The notes below the pieces were generated by a model. That model was not told the origin of the DNA. It did not search any database and worked only from the letters and a program-made list of their open reading frames with translations. A stretch of 64,000 bases of DNA from Drechslerella dactyloides (taxonomy: Eukaryota > Ascomycota > Orbiliomycetes > Orbiliales > Orbiliaceae), in NCBI GenBank assembly GCA_020064725.1, contig JAGTWJ010000008.1:2294001-2358000 (forward strand). Reading direction: 5' to 3'. Below, in pieces: positions 20,759-31,254 of this stretch; the first letter of the stretch is position 1; each line of letters begins with the position of its first letter. The position numbers and the translations under genes are program-made.

Positions 20759-22525
20759 ATATTGGTATGAATTCGGGATTCTTCTGGAGTCGATCTGGTC
20801 GACTTTATCAATATATGGATTTTATATTATGGTAAATAGAGTGTTCAATGGAGAAAGAAAGGATTGTTAATATCTAGGCTGGATCTTTTCCGTTACATTC
20901 AGTCTGCGGCCGTTTCAGCATTTTATAGACAGACCACCTTAGAAGCCATGCAGGCCGCCAGGTGGTCGAACAAAAAATCTCGCGTCCACGCTGTAGGTAG
21001 CATTAGGGAGGGTACTGAGGCGGTGTCATTCTCCAACCAGGCGATACCCAAAGGTGATGCTCGAAAATCGCTCAGTCAAACCTGGAGCCAGCCGAATCCA
21101 GATATCCATCTCGTAATAGTGCCTGCAGGTGAAATTTTCAGAGGCGCTCACGACATCTCCTCTCGGACGAGCCCCGACCTGATAAGGCGAAGAAAACCCT
21201 TGAATAACGAGCTGGTAATATATGATAAGCTTTTCCAGACCAGGATAATGATTTTAACGAGCGGTGAACCGACGTAATGGTGCCTTCGTTTAGCACGAGC
21301 AGATGCTCAACCTGAGAAAAATGATTGGCCAATTCCCGAGGTTGCACCAGCATACGCGTCCGGAGGATGCAGTCCAGAGACAGATGCACCCTGGAACTGC
21401 AGTCTTGAGAAATGCCTCATGGGTTTCAGTTTACGTTTTGCTGCATCGCTTGACTGCGGGCGAGGAAGATCTTCGCGTGGATGCCGGATCCAGGGTTGAG
21501 AGTTAGCTAGTATGCATATATGTCGCATCTGTCCTTGGCCTTGTCAGCTTGATCAAATTGATCAGCTAGCTAGAGCTCTGACATGGACATTTTCCGCGGT
21601 AGCCGCGTTCGGGCACACCGCCATTCCAAGCTAATCACTAGCCTCCCTGCGAGCTCTGCTCCGGAGTCAAAGGTTCGTCTGACTGACCAAATACGGCCAT
21701 ACAGGCCCCTTTTCTTGTATGTGCACTTGCAAGTATACGTACCTGGTTGCATGTTGTCCCTGCCAAGAAAATCCTGTGGTAGACAAGCTTTTCCATGTCG
21801 ATGACCCCTGCGAGCCGATTGTGCTACCTCAGCGCGCAATCACCTCCAAAAACTTTGCCCACAGCCGGTCACACGCGGCGGAGTAGTCTCGAAGCGGCGG
21901 AGGACATCCCTAGTCATTAAATTGGAATACATTGGGACAGACTTCCATTACATAAGTAATTATGCAAGAAGGGGCTGGGCTCGTAACCCCTATTGTAGCA
22001 CAAAGATCGCAGCTGTTGAATGACGTCATGACATGTCTCTCAACATCGACGGCAGCTGTATACTGATAATCGAAGTTGAACTAGCTACTCAACGGGCTTG
22101 TATCGATCGTTAAAGGATTTGTAGTAGGCTAGTTTCACGAGATAAGGGATCTGTAGAGAGATGCGACGTGCACGGGATCATGACTGGTTAGATGAACTCT
22201 AGAAGAATATTAGTAATTCTACTTGCGCAAGCTTGCGTGATGGCGTACAACTAGCACAAGGTTGTGAAAGCCATGGCCGTAATTCAACCTCAGGAGTCGT
22301 TATGATTGTTCGGCCTCATGGGCGCGGCTGGTCGCAAGACCAAGCGCAGCAGCAAAAACCCTACTCATACATTATGGGTTGATACACAGTCATAGACCAT
22401 GTATCCTATGGGGATGTAACTGCATTGTGCCGCAGGAGAACGTGAATTGGCATATGACTATGCGTTTTAGTAACTTCTGCTTGTTGATTCATCAACGATT
22501 TCTCGAATACTTCAGAGTATTGTCA
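20759..22525. other. intergenic, about 1.8 kb
   Basis: ATPase upstream region and 3' flank of the G-patch gene. A 137-codon frame at 20864-21277 has no family motif and I do not call it. An 8-bp inverted repeat is listed separately. Confidence 0.5.
20932..20967. repeat. 8-bp perfect inverted repeat (GACCACCT/AGGTGGTC)
   Basis: The arms at 20932-20939 and 20960-20967 are perfectly complementary around a 20-nt loop. The site lies about 170-210 nt upstream of the ATPase start codon, so it could be a leader hairpin or a dyad binding site. Function is unknown. Confidence 0.45.
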
Positions 22526-23839
22526 TCAGTCATGGTCTTCCTCCGCAGGCCCAGGACAATCTCGCTCCAGCTCTTCGTCACCGCCATATCTGAATTTGCA
22601 CCAAAAGCAATACCTCCACTGACTCCTCAGATAGCGGACAATCTCATCCAATCGATCCTTCACCTCGCGCTTCTCGAACTCCTCCAACTCGGAATCCTCC
22701 CACTCTTCGTCTAGCTCAGACTCTTCCAGATTGATGTCACCCCCAAGGGACAAAGCCAGCTTGTCGTCTTCCGAGAATTCGCCCGCAGCATTGTACTTTG
22801 GCAGCACCGGCTTGGGGATATGTGCACTCTTGGAAACGGAAAGATTTTCGTTTTGTTCTTTCCTCAACCGGGCTTTCAGGTCAGATAGTGCCCGGCGGTA
22901 TAACAGGCCGCGATATATCAGATTGATCTGCTTTATCTGTGTAAATGTCGGGTTGCCGCTGAAGAAGTCTGATTTATAATGCGGGTTCGCGTCTGGGGCA
23001 GTATTTGGGTTTTGAGCGCTGTCATTCTTTTCAGTCTGGTCATCAGTGGAAGAGACAGGCTTGCTGCCAGCCTCGTATCCGGTCGGCGGATCTTCCGCTA
23101 CGAGTTTCTCGCAGATAGACTGCGCGGCGAAAAGCTGTGCTTCGTGTCTTCGCTGCTGGGCTTCCTGCGTCAGTCTGTTACGATAGCTTTCGGGCGACAG
23201 CTCTTGTCGTTTTGCGGCGGCAGCGGTGTCATCGCGGGCAGTCGTGGAGTCGCTGAACTTGCGCTTTAGCTCTGACGCGTGGCCGATACCTGTCCGCGAT
23301 TCTCGGACGACTGGTTTAATAGGCTCGATCGTTCGGCTGTCGGTGCCGGGGTTCGCGTCTCCTGGCATGGATTTACCGAGAGCGGCACCGGTGGAGTAGC
23401 CCATTGCTTTCATCATTTTGAGGCCTTTTGAAGCGCTATTGTTGAGAATAGAGGTGGAGAGACCGGCGTCGCGCTTTTGGCGCTCCTGCTCCGCCAGTTC
23501 GGCCTTCGACAACGGGTGGCCTCGGATCGAAGCTTCAAGCTTCCGGCGCTTGAGGCGCTGGAGAGCGGTTTCAGTAGCTGTCGGATCGGCGACAGTCATG
23601 GACATGTAGTCATCTTCGCCGTCGTCATCTTCAGCGATGGTATCCTGAGTGCTGGCAGCGGGTTTAGAGGCGGTCGGAGGGCGTACCAGGGACTTTGCTT
23701 CCACAGGCGGCAGCCTGGAGGGCGGCTTTGGCCGCGACGAGGAGGCAAGCTTAGAGAAAGCGTCTTCATCGTCATCTTCGGCGAATGCGAGCGAGGGCTT
23801 CACGGGCCGGGCTGTCGGAGCGGTTGACGGCATTGTCAT
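22526..23839 (-). CDS. G-patch and DUF4187 protein (GPATCH11/CCDC75-like)
   Basis: The protein is 437 aa when started at the ATG at 23839 (MTMPSTAP). The frame stays open upstream to 24037, but that part is unlike the family. The G-patch lies at about residues 137-187 (LKMMKAMGYSTGAALGKS, then ESRTGIGH). Such motifs activate DEAH-box helicases. The C-terminal DUF4187 ends YCFWCKFRYGGDEELERDCPG, a CxxC..C zinc-like signature shared with human GPATCH11. The middle is charged and helical, with acidic clusters (EESELDEEWEDSELEEFEKR). A role in pre-mRNA splicing or RNA helicase regulation is inferred from the family. Confidence 0.88.
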   Translation of the reverse strand: MTMPSTAPTARPVKPSLAFAEDDDEDAFSKLASSSRPKPPSRLPPVEAKSLVRPPTASKPAASTQDTIAEDDDGEDDYMSMTVADPTATETALQRLKRRKLEASIRGHPLSKAELAEQERQKRDAGLSTSILNNSASKGLKMMKAMGYSTGAALGKSMPGDANPGTDSRTIEPIKPVVRESRTGIGHASELKRKFSDSTTARDDTAAAAKRQELSPESYRNRLTQEAQQRRHEAQLFAAQSICEKLVAEDPPTGYEAGSKPVSSTDDQTEKNDSAQNPNTAPDANPHYKSDFFSGNPTFTQIKQINLIYRGLLYRRALSDLKARLRKEQNENLSVSKSAHIPKPVLPKYNAAGEFSEDDKLALSLGGDINLEESELDEEWEDSELEEFEKREVKDRLDEIVRYLRSQWRYCFWCKFRYGGDEELERDCPGPAEEDHD

Positions 23840-24550
23840 TGCGGTGTCGCGATATCTGTCAACGGCTGATGGATGGAGTTGGGAAAGCGCAGCGAGGCGA
23901 GGCGAGTCATAAATAGGCGAGCGGCCCCGAGACGAGGCCCGCGCTTGCTGGCGACATGCAAGTGTCCCCACTCCACCTCCACGTCCCGCCTTCGTGATCC
24001 CCACTAACATCCTGCAGGACCCTTCCGCCCTCCGCACATGGATTCATCTCATTCAACAGATACGGAATCCTAACGGCATCATAGCGAAGGAGCCAGCCTC
24101 GGTCCTCACTCGGCACGTTATCACCGCCTACAAACGAGGGACACTACCGCGTACCCTCGATACCATACTCCCCGTTGGCATCCACTCGCGAGATTGACGG
24201 CTGCATGCATAGGCCGCGCTCTTCGGAGTGCTGGAATACTCACTCGATGCCCTCGCTCATTGGCGTCGGCTAGTTTCCGACCCTCGTCCATCCTCCCGGG
24301 GTCCATCAGCCATGTAGCAGGGTTCTCCTCCTTTGCTGCTCGTCGCCGCGAGCTGACGCCCGAGACCAAAGGGACCTCGATCCCCGTCGCGCCTCCCATC
24401 GCCTCTACACTTTCATCTGATCGTGGCCTGCCTGCCTTCCAAACCGGTTTCTCACTCTACGCTAAACGCGCCCCTCGGCCGTTCCCGAAGCCATGGATCA
24501 ACCCGCCCACATCGTCGTTTTCCGAGCCCCTCAGCGTCCACAGCACGTCA
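23840..24550. other. divergent promoter region plus possible 5' coding leader of the PP2C gene
   Basis: It separates two divergent genes. On the + strand, the phosphatase frame stays open from 24074 to 24550 but contains no ATG. The encoded text is Arg/Ser/Ala-rich (ALRSAGILTRCPRSLASASF), like a mitochondrial leader. An upstream exon supplying the start is possible, but I could not identify it. Confidence 0.45.
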
Positions 24551-25696
24551 ATGTCTCGTCGTCCTCTTTACCCACATCAGTATCAACTTCATAACCCTCT
24601 ATCGCCATCTTCAGACTCTCCGCTGGACCCGGCAGCGGCATCTGCCGCGACAGGTCGTTTCATGCGAGGCTATACAAACGGTGATGATGCACTGCTCATG
24701 CACGCCCGGTATCTCGCTGTCGCAGATGGCGTTGGCAGCTGGAACCTTCGCGAGAAGGGATACCCCGCGCTGTGGAGCAGGCTACTGGTGCACTACTTCT
24801 CTATTGGCTGCGAGCGGTTCTTCAACCGCAGCCGGCGGAAGAAGAGAGAGGATAGTACGCTTAGCGCAAAGGCCGTGGATGAGGAAGACGTGGACATAAA
24901 GGGCGTGCTTAACGATGCATTCAATGCTGTCGTCAAGGCCACTGCCACAAGGACTGACAACGTGGTAATAGGCAAATCAAGGGCCATTGATGCACTACCC
25001 ACATCCGCCTCCCAGCGGTTTCATGGCACGACGACGTTCACAGGCTGCATCCTCCATGGCAACCGCTTGTACGTTGTTAACGTTGGCGACAGCCATTGCC
25101 TCGTCCTTCGACCATCGCACGTCCCGCCTCCAGACGCCGGCGAAGACTCCAGGTTCCTGCTTCGGACGACAGAACAATGGCACTACTTCGACTGTCCCCG
25201 CCAGCTAGGCACCGACAGCCCAGACACACCGCTCGGCAACGCCGTTGTATCGTCCGTCAAGGTAGAAAACGGCGATATCGTCATCCTAGCAACGGACGGC
25301 CTGCTAGATAATCTTTGGGAGGAGGAAGTCGTCTCAATCATCCTTAGGACGCTGTCCATCGCTACCGCTGGCGGCACCGGGGCCGATGGATGGGAGGCAG
25401 GGGAGATAGAGCAGATGATGAAGAAGCGGGGAAAGACGCTTGAAGAGGGCGTTAATGTCGCGTTCAGAGAATATCTGGCCGGCGTGGACATCGGTGGCGA
25501 GGACGACGGCGGTGAGTTGATGACGAGTGTCGCTGCGGAGCTGGTGAAGGCCGCCAAGGTCGTCGCAACGGACCCATACACGGAGAGCCCCTGGATGGAG
25601 AGAGCAGTGGAGGAGGGGAAGGGCGCACAAGGCGGCAAGCTGGATGATATCAGCGTTGTCATTGGACGAGTCATTGGAGTACCAGATGTTGCTTAG
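24551..25696 (+). CDS. PTC7: PP2C-family protein phosphatase, Ptc7-like
   Basis: From the first in-frame ATG (24551) the protein is 381 aa. If the upstream open leader is included the product is longer. PP2C metal-binding motifs are seen in order: VADGVGSW (D59), FTGCILHGNRLYVVNVGDS, ILATDGLLDNLW and the C-terminal DDISVVIG. The domain starts close to the N-terminus, as in Ptc7 and human PPTC7, which dephosphorylate mitochondrial proteins including coenzyme Q biosynthesis factors. An insertion of about 20 residues follows the third motif (TAGGTGADGWEAGEIEQMM). The start is uncertain because a mitochondrial enzyme should carry a targeting leader, and the open frame upstream looks like one. Confidence 0.8.
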   Translation: MSRRPLYPHQYQLHNPLSPSSDSPLDPAAASAATGRFMRGYTNGDDALLMHARYLAVADGVGSWNLREKGYPALWSRLLVHYFSIGCERFFNRSRRKKREDSTLSAKAVDEEDVDIKGVLNDAFNAVVKATATRTDNVVIGKSRAIDALPTSASQRFHGTTTFTGCILHGNRLYVVNVGDSHCLVLRPSHVPPPDAGEDSRFLLRTTEQWHYFDCPRQLGTDSPDTPLGNAVVSSVKVENGDIVILATDGLLDNLWEEEVVSIILRTLSIATAGGTGADGWEAGEIEQMMKKRGKTLEEGVNVAFREYLAGVDIGGEDDGGELMTSVAAELVKAAKVVATDPYTESPWMERAVEEGKGAQGGKLDDISVVIGRVIGVPDVA

Positions 25697-26135
25697 AGAA
25701 GCGCATGAATTGATAAAGGTGGCGAGTTGGGCATCCCGTCGTTGCATCTTTGATCGAAATGCGGCATGTATTCAAGTCTACTAGATATCATTTTGTATGT
25801 ATTCTAATTGCGAATGAGCTATGGCAATGCAGATAAATGTCGCCCGGCACGAAATATACTTCCAACGTCACTGTCACATCAATATACACAGAGAAGGGAA
25901 CAAGACAGGCTTTGCAGACCGGTATGCCTCGACATGAAAAGTGATAAAATGGTCAAAGCAAGGTTATTAGAACGTAACGCCGAACTGCATGCCAGATACT
26001 AAAAGCAATCAATCGTGGAAACACAACAGGAGCATCACCCCAGCGCTTCCCCTTGCCATCTACCAGCGGTCCCACCACATCTAACCAATATTACATGTGC
26101 AAAGATGGAATGTCGACTTCTATCATCACGTCCAT
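25697..26135. other. intergenic, convergent 3' ends
   Basis: It holds the 3' flanks of the phosphatase and Sec66 genes. Nothing else is seen. Confidence 0.55.
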
Positions 26136-27025
26136 CTACTTCCTACCCTTCTTCTTCCTGACACTACCGCTAGGCGTGCTAGTTGGCGTTGAGCTAGGTG
26201 TCAACTTTTGCATGTTCGCCTCGGACTCCACCAACACACCATCCTCGTCGCTGTTGTGTCCTGCCTTCTTCTCTCGCACCGCACCAACCTCCGCAGCTGC
26301 CTTCGCCTGCGTCATCAGCACGTTCGCGGGATTCGGCGACATCGTCGGTGCGGCAGCCGTATCAGTCAAGCCCTCGCTGGCCAGAAACTCGCTCCGCACC
26401 TTCTCCGTCTTCTTGTTCCACCATTCGGCCCATTCCTGGCTCTTGATCTTCTGCTCGTCGAGCCTGATGCGCAGACGTTCGTTTGTGGCGATTTCCGCAG
26501 CTGTCTGGAAGACGAATTGCGCCCACTGCTGGTTCTGTGTGCTCAGTGCCATGGCGTCCTCGGCGATTTCCTTGAGCTCTGCATCGACGGTCTGTTCGGC
26601 TGCAAGGAATTGCGCCCATGTGTCGTCGCCGACGGAGCCGCGTTGCAGGAGTGCCTGCAGGGGTCCTTTACTGTTTCGGATGGTGATGGCCTTTTGCACG
26701 GCGTCGACGGCTCGTCGGAGGAGGGCGGTACGCAGAACGCTGTCGGGGATTTTGGGCGGGTTCGGCGTATCGGGGAGATGCAGGAGGGTAAGGTAGATGT
26801 CGCGGGAAAGGGAGGGCGGGAACCACGCTTCCATTGACGCTGCGGCTTCTGTTGGTATTCACCGTGGTTAGCGAACGATCACTGGTTAAAGATGAAGTGG
26901 GAGCAGTCGGAACAGTACGTACGGGCTTTCCGCTTGCGGTAGAGGGAAGAGAAGGTGGCCATCGAGCCGACAATGACCACGATGTAGAGGATGGGGGGTA
27001 TGAAGGACGCCAGGTTGAAGGGCAT
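26136..27025 (-). CDS. SEC66: ER translocation complex subunit Sec66 (Sec71), two exons
   Basis: The exons are 27025-26923 and 26848-26136, giving 271 aa. Residues 6-27 form one transmembrane anchor (FIPPILYIVVIVGSMATF) followed by YRKRKA, the usual signal-anchor plus basic flank. The cytosolic part carries the Sec66 core (GSVGDDTWAQFLAAEQTVD, then WAQFVFQTAAEIATNERL). In yeast Sec66 joins Sec62, Sec63 and Sec72 in post-translational import into the ER. The tail is Ser/Thr/Lys-rich and ends KKKGRK. The intron (GTACGT..CAG, 74 nt) is in phase 1. The gene is divergent from TRM82 across 330 bp. Confidence 0.9.
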
Positions 27026-27355
27026 CGTGGCGGTAGTGTCGTCGACGTCGACGTCCGGCTAGCAACTGTGGTCGATTTTGTTCAATGATATATCCTAGGC
27101 TGTGCAATGCTGCCCGTATGAGGAGGATTGGTCGCAGTGGCGGCGATGGCGGTGAAGTGGAGGACGTAGGAGGTGAGGTTGCTGAAGGAGGTAAAATGGG
27201 CTGCTGGGCGCCGCTTTGTCTGCTTTGGTGTTGAGGAACTGTGGCCTTTCCAGAATTGCGCCCCGCCAAACGGCGCTTGCTGACTAAGGTGCAAGATTCA
27301 ATATCTTCAACGCCAACTTCAACGCCGGGATTCGGGCCAACTGACGACAGCCGCC
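27026..27355. promoter_or_regulatory. shared divergent promoter of SEC66 and TRM82
   Basis: This is a 330-bp gap between two divergent start codons, so both core promoters must lie here. No specific motif is called. Confidence 0.5.
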
Positions 27356-29022
27356 ATGGCCCCGCGCCGACACCCCGTCCAGGCGATCGCGTTCGCCGAG
27401 TCGGCATCGCCCAAATTCTACCTCGCCGTAGCAGACACTCTCTCCTACATATCGGCAGATACGACCATTGCGACATGGAAGGCTCCCGCCGCACCCGTGC
27501 AGGGAAAGCCACAGCAGAAAGTTGTCACTGGCAAGGATCACGAGACAGATGCTGCAGGAGCCGCTGAGCATGAGCCGGTTGAAAGCACCGGCGACTCTCC
27601 ATCATCAGTACTGGCGCCTGTCGTTGGAAAGCGGAAACGAAGTCCTTCAAATGCATCTGCTCAATCGCCAACGCCAGCAACTACAGAGGCAGCAACCGCA
27701 GACGCAGCAGATCCTTCCTCTCCAGCTACGGCACCACGAACATCGAAGAAGAAGAACAAGAAGGGTGGCAATACAGCTGGCGCGGACGCCCCGAAGAAGC
27801 AGTCGCCAAATTACATTGGCCATCTGCTATTCGTATCCAGCAAGAATGTCCTCGCCGTCACGACGCTGGAGGACAAGACTCTCCGAGTATTGCATGCAGA
27901 TACACTCGCCATCGTAAAGGAATGGTACGCCGCCCTCCTACCTCCACGAGCTTCCTTCGCTATATGGCATTGACATTAGACGATATATAGGACCCTGCAT
28001 AAACGTCCTTCGGCCATCTCAATCACCGATGGTGACTCCACCATTCTCGTTGGCGACAAGTTTGGCGATGTATACTCCTACAGCATAGACGACGAGGCTT
28101 CCACCACAACGGATGGGACACTCCTCCTCGGCCACGTCTCCCTCCTCACAGCACTCACCGCGGCCAGTACGACCGCACAACGACATTTCATCATAACGGC
28201 AGACCGCGACGAGCACGTCCGCGTGACAAACTACCCCCTCACTCATTGCATCCACACCTTCTGCCTCGGACACACCGCTTTTGTTAGCCGCTTGCTCATC
28301 ACATCATCCAACACTCTCATCTCCGGTGGCGGCGACGACTGGCTTGGAGTATGGGACTGGAGTGCCGGCAAGCTGCTGCAGCAGGTCGACGTCCGCGGCG
28401 TCCTCGACGGACTCTTCACAGCTGATGAGATGAAGAAGATCGCAGAGACAATGAGGGGGTATAATCGCCGAAGACGGTGGATGCGGGAAGATGACGCCGT
28501 GCGGGAAGATAGCGGGGAGGAGGAAGCGAAGATTACGATCGCGGTGAACGGAATCGTAGAGGTGACGGCACTCGAAGGGCAGCAGGTGATCGTGACGGTG
28601 GAAGGGTAAGCACACCACATATTCTATACTACGCCCCTCTGCGCTGTCCCGCACTAGGCGATTACGTGGGCGAGATGTATGGGCTGACAATCTGATTACG
28701 TACATTACATAGGCTGCCAGTGCTGCTAAGGTACTCGTACGCGTCCACGGGGGAGTTGCAGTTCGCCGGCGGGATACGTACGCTGGGCCCCGTGCTATCG
28801 CTAGCGGTGGATGCCTCGCGAGTGTACTTTGGTTGCGACGCCCAGGACGGGGGTTTGCTGTCACAAGTCGATTTAGCAAATGCAGAGCCGGCGGTCACAA
28901 GCCTAACGTTTGGTGACGAAGTGGACGTGCAGGTTGTGGATGAGGACGTCGAGGGGATGGTGGAGCGGGTGTACACAGTCGAGGGGTTACGGAAGGGGTT
29001 TGGCGGATGGGAGGACGAGTAG
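27356..29022 (+). CDS. TRM82: tRNA (guanine-N7)-methyltransferase non-catalytic subunit Trm82, three exons
   Basis: The exons are 27356-27924, 27991-28605 and 28713-29022, giving 497 aa. The protein starts MAPRRHPVQAIAFAES, typical of fungal Trm82. WD40 repeats are visible (SITDGDSTILVGDKFGDVYSY, HFIITADRDEHVRVTNYP, SRLLITSSNTLISGGGDDWL). Trm82 binds the catalytic Trm8 and together they make m7G46 in tRNA. A basic linker with a Lys-run (SKKKNKKGG) interrupts the first repeats. A charged insert (RGYNRRRRWMREDDAVREDS) sits in blade 5 or 6, as in other filamentous fungi. Both introns keep the frame (phases 2 and 2). Confidence 0.9.
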
Positions 29023-29718
29023 TGGCTGCATAGAGCGGCTTTGTACGATATCGATATCTAGGCGATGTATACTATAGAATTTATCGGTGCGGCATGCCAT
29101 TCTCACGCCAGTACCACATTTGTAAATGCCACAAAAGCAAGCACAGGATATCGATATATCGCCCCGGCGATGTAATACACCCTGCAATGCGCATGCCTGG
29201 TATCAATTTCGTCGTTTAGTGGAAGTACCAGTACCATCGAACTATAATCTACAAGTGCTATTCCAACAAAGCGGTTCAGTCCAACATGATGATCGATCGA
29301 TCTCTTGCATTTCAAAATATACCTCAAAGGCGGGCTAGCAGCTTTTGCCTTTTTGTGTTATGGAATTGCGATACTGCGTTTTCAGCTAGAGTCCACGTCA
29401 CCGCGATTACGTTGCTTTGCGATCCAAGAAACCAACTAGGAAGGAACAAGAGCTCAACTCAGGGCACAGGGATGTCCTGTGCATATGGCAACCTGCTATT
29501 CTATGGGGGTGGTGGATACAAATATACAAAATGTACATATTCTGAATCGCTACAATACCTTTGTAAAATATCCATGAAAACTAGTAAGAAAAAAGGCCGA
29601 GACTAACAAAAGAATCTATGCGCCACTCGCCAATGAAACTTGAACACTTGCTCTGCTCAGACCCACGGGTATACCGACTACCTTGACTGTGTCTGTAGAA
29701 TGTAGGAAAGCAGCTGCT
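29023..29718. other. intergenic, convergent 3' ends
   Basis: Between the TRM82 and WSS1 stop codons. I see AT-rich DNA with short frames only and no gene. Confidence 0.55.
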
Positions 29719-31254
29719 CTAGGAATTCTGCTTGACAGCGCGACAATTGCTGCAGCTCCACCACTCCTGTGCGACGAACCAGCCGCAAGAATGGCACTTC
29801 CACGTCGGCTGTCCGTTGATTGTGAAGTCTTTATTGAAGGGTGCAGAAGTCACCGATGGCGTGCCGCCGCCGTGCAACGACCGATCCACTCCCTTGCCCT
29901 TATCTCTTACTCCACCCTGAGCTCTTAGAGTAGTCGGTGCGGACGGCCGGGGCGGCTGCGGCTTCTGCCGCTCGAAATCCTTGTAGGCGGTGATTTGTGC
30001 TCGCGTCTCGCTGTCGTCGTTGGTACGAGTGTTCCGCTCGACTCTACAAAGGGAACATTGTAGGTGCTTTTCCTCGTTACGGAAGGTGCAGATGGGACAC
30101 GGCCAGCCGGCAGAGGCGTTTGACGGGGCGGGCGAGGGCGTAGGCGTAGGTTTTGTGTGTTGGGGGATGACGGGTGCGGACTGTGTTCTGCTGATATCGT
30201 GAGGGGGTGCCCTGTCGATTGCCCGGGTTGAAGTTGTCGACTTCGACGGCGGATGGTGGCTCCGCTCCTTCGCGTCCAGGCGCTCTTCCTCGCGATCAGC
30301 TTCCTCGAGCAGTTCTATTGCTGCAGCCATGATTGCGCGTTCGTTCGCACTCTCCATGTCGTTCACGCTCTCAAAGCCATGCATCTGCGCGATTTCTCGT
30401 TCGACTTGCTCGGCGGTGGAATGGCGGACACCGGAGCATGTGCCTGTTGCTTGCCCATCGCGTGGCGACGGTGTCTCGGCGATTGAGATTGGAGCCTTAT
30501 CCTTGCCTTTTATTTTGTCCCATTGTCGCTTCAGCGCTGCTCCGGCGGCGGTTTGCTGCGGGGTAGCGTATGGTGACCTGTCCATCGGAGGAGCAGATAC
30601 TGCGCCCTGTCTCCCCGGTCCTCTGCCATCCCTCGGTTTCAAGGTCGAGACGCTGCCGGGCCCGGTCTCGATGGTCCATCTGATCGGCCCTATAGAGCCG
30701 GTGCCTAGGATCCGTCCGCGTCCTTGGTCGCGTTTTCGTCGTTGTTCTGCCGCCTCTCGAGCCTTCCGTTTGGCTTCAAGATTATTGATGCCTCGCGGGA
30801 CGTCACCGAGCGCCTGGCCGTTCCCTAGAAAGCCCTCGCCAGTGTACCCTGTGTACCTAAGGGTATCCAGCTCCGCTCTGAGTGACTTGAAGATGGCCCA
30901 AAACCTCTCGTCATGCGGGCCGTGCACGCAGTGCGTGAGCTCGTGGACCATGGTTTCCACGACGGATTCATAGGGAAGGAAGATCCGAGAGTCGTGCGAC
31001 TTCCGGAGCCGCAGCTGGATGATCGGGAGGTTGTTGGAACCGGGGAAGGAGGTGTTGAGGCCTAGCAGATTCGGCTCCATCTCCGGATAGAACTCTGCGA
31101 GTTTGGCGATGCGAAAGGAGTGGCGGCGCATTATGGGCTTGACGAGGGAGGCGACACGCTTGAGTGTCTCGAGGGCCTGCGCAGCGTTCGGGTAGCTGGC
31201 CAGGTGGAAGAAGGTGCCGATGAGGGCATCGTCGTTGAAGAAGTGTGTGACCAT
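29719..31254 (-). CDS. WSS1: Wss1-like DNA-protein crosslink metalloprotease (WLM domain)
   Basis: A single exon encodes 511 aa. The N-terminal WLM domain contains MVHELTHCVHGPHDERFW, the HExxH zinc site (H104, E105, H108) with the third ligand H114, and LLGLN just before. Wss1/SPRTN proteases degrade proteins crosslinked to DNA. Two RanBP2-type zinc fingers follow: WPCPICTFRNEEKHLQCSLC at about 390-410, and a C-terminal one with Cys 487, 490, 501 and 504. These usually bind ubiquitin or RNA in this family. The region between is acidic, Ser/Pro-rich and probably disordered. The start at 31254 gives a domain beginning at residue 20, as expected. Confidence 0.88.
   Translation of the reverse strand: MVTHFFNDDALIGTFFHLASYPNAAQALETLKRVASLVKPIMRRHSFRIAKLAEFYPEMEPNLLGLNTSFPGSNNLPIIQLRLRKSHDSRIFLPYESVVETMVHELTHCVHGPHDERFWAIFKSLRAELDTLRYTGYTGEGFLGNGQALGDVPRGINNLEAKRKAREAAEQRRKRDQGRGRILGTGSIGPIRWTIETGPGSVSTLKPRDGRGPGRQGAVSAPPMDRSPYATPQQTAAGAALKRQWDKIKGKDKAPISIAETPSPRDGQATGTCSGVRHSTAEQVEREIAQMHGFESVNDMESANERAIMAAAIELLEEADREEERLDAKERSHHPPSKSTTSTRAIDRAPPHDISRTQSAPVIPQHTKPTPTPSPAPSNASAGWPCPICTFRNEEKHLQCSLCRVERNTRTNDDSETRAQITAYKDFERQKPQPPRPSAPTTLRAQGGVRDKGKGVDRSLHGGGTPSVTSAPFNKDFTINGQPTWKCHSCGWFVAQEWWSCSNCRAVKQNS

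Noticed and set aside
20864..21277. 137-codon frame upstream of the ATPase
   Set aside because: No ATG at its start, no motif, and it lies in the ATPase promoter region.
22526..24037. 503-aa version of the G-patch protein
   Set aside because: The extra 66 residues come from an upstream in-frame ATG, with no family similarity; the ATG at 23839 fits better.
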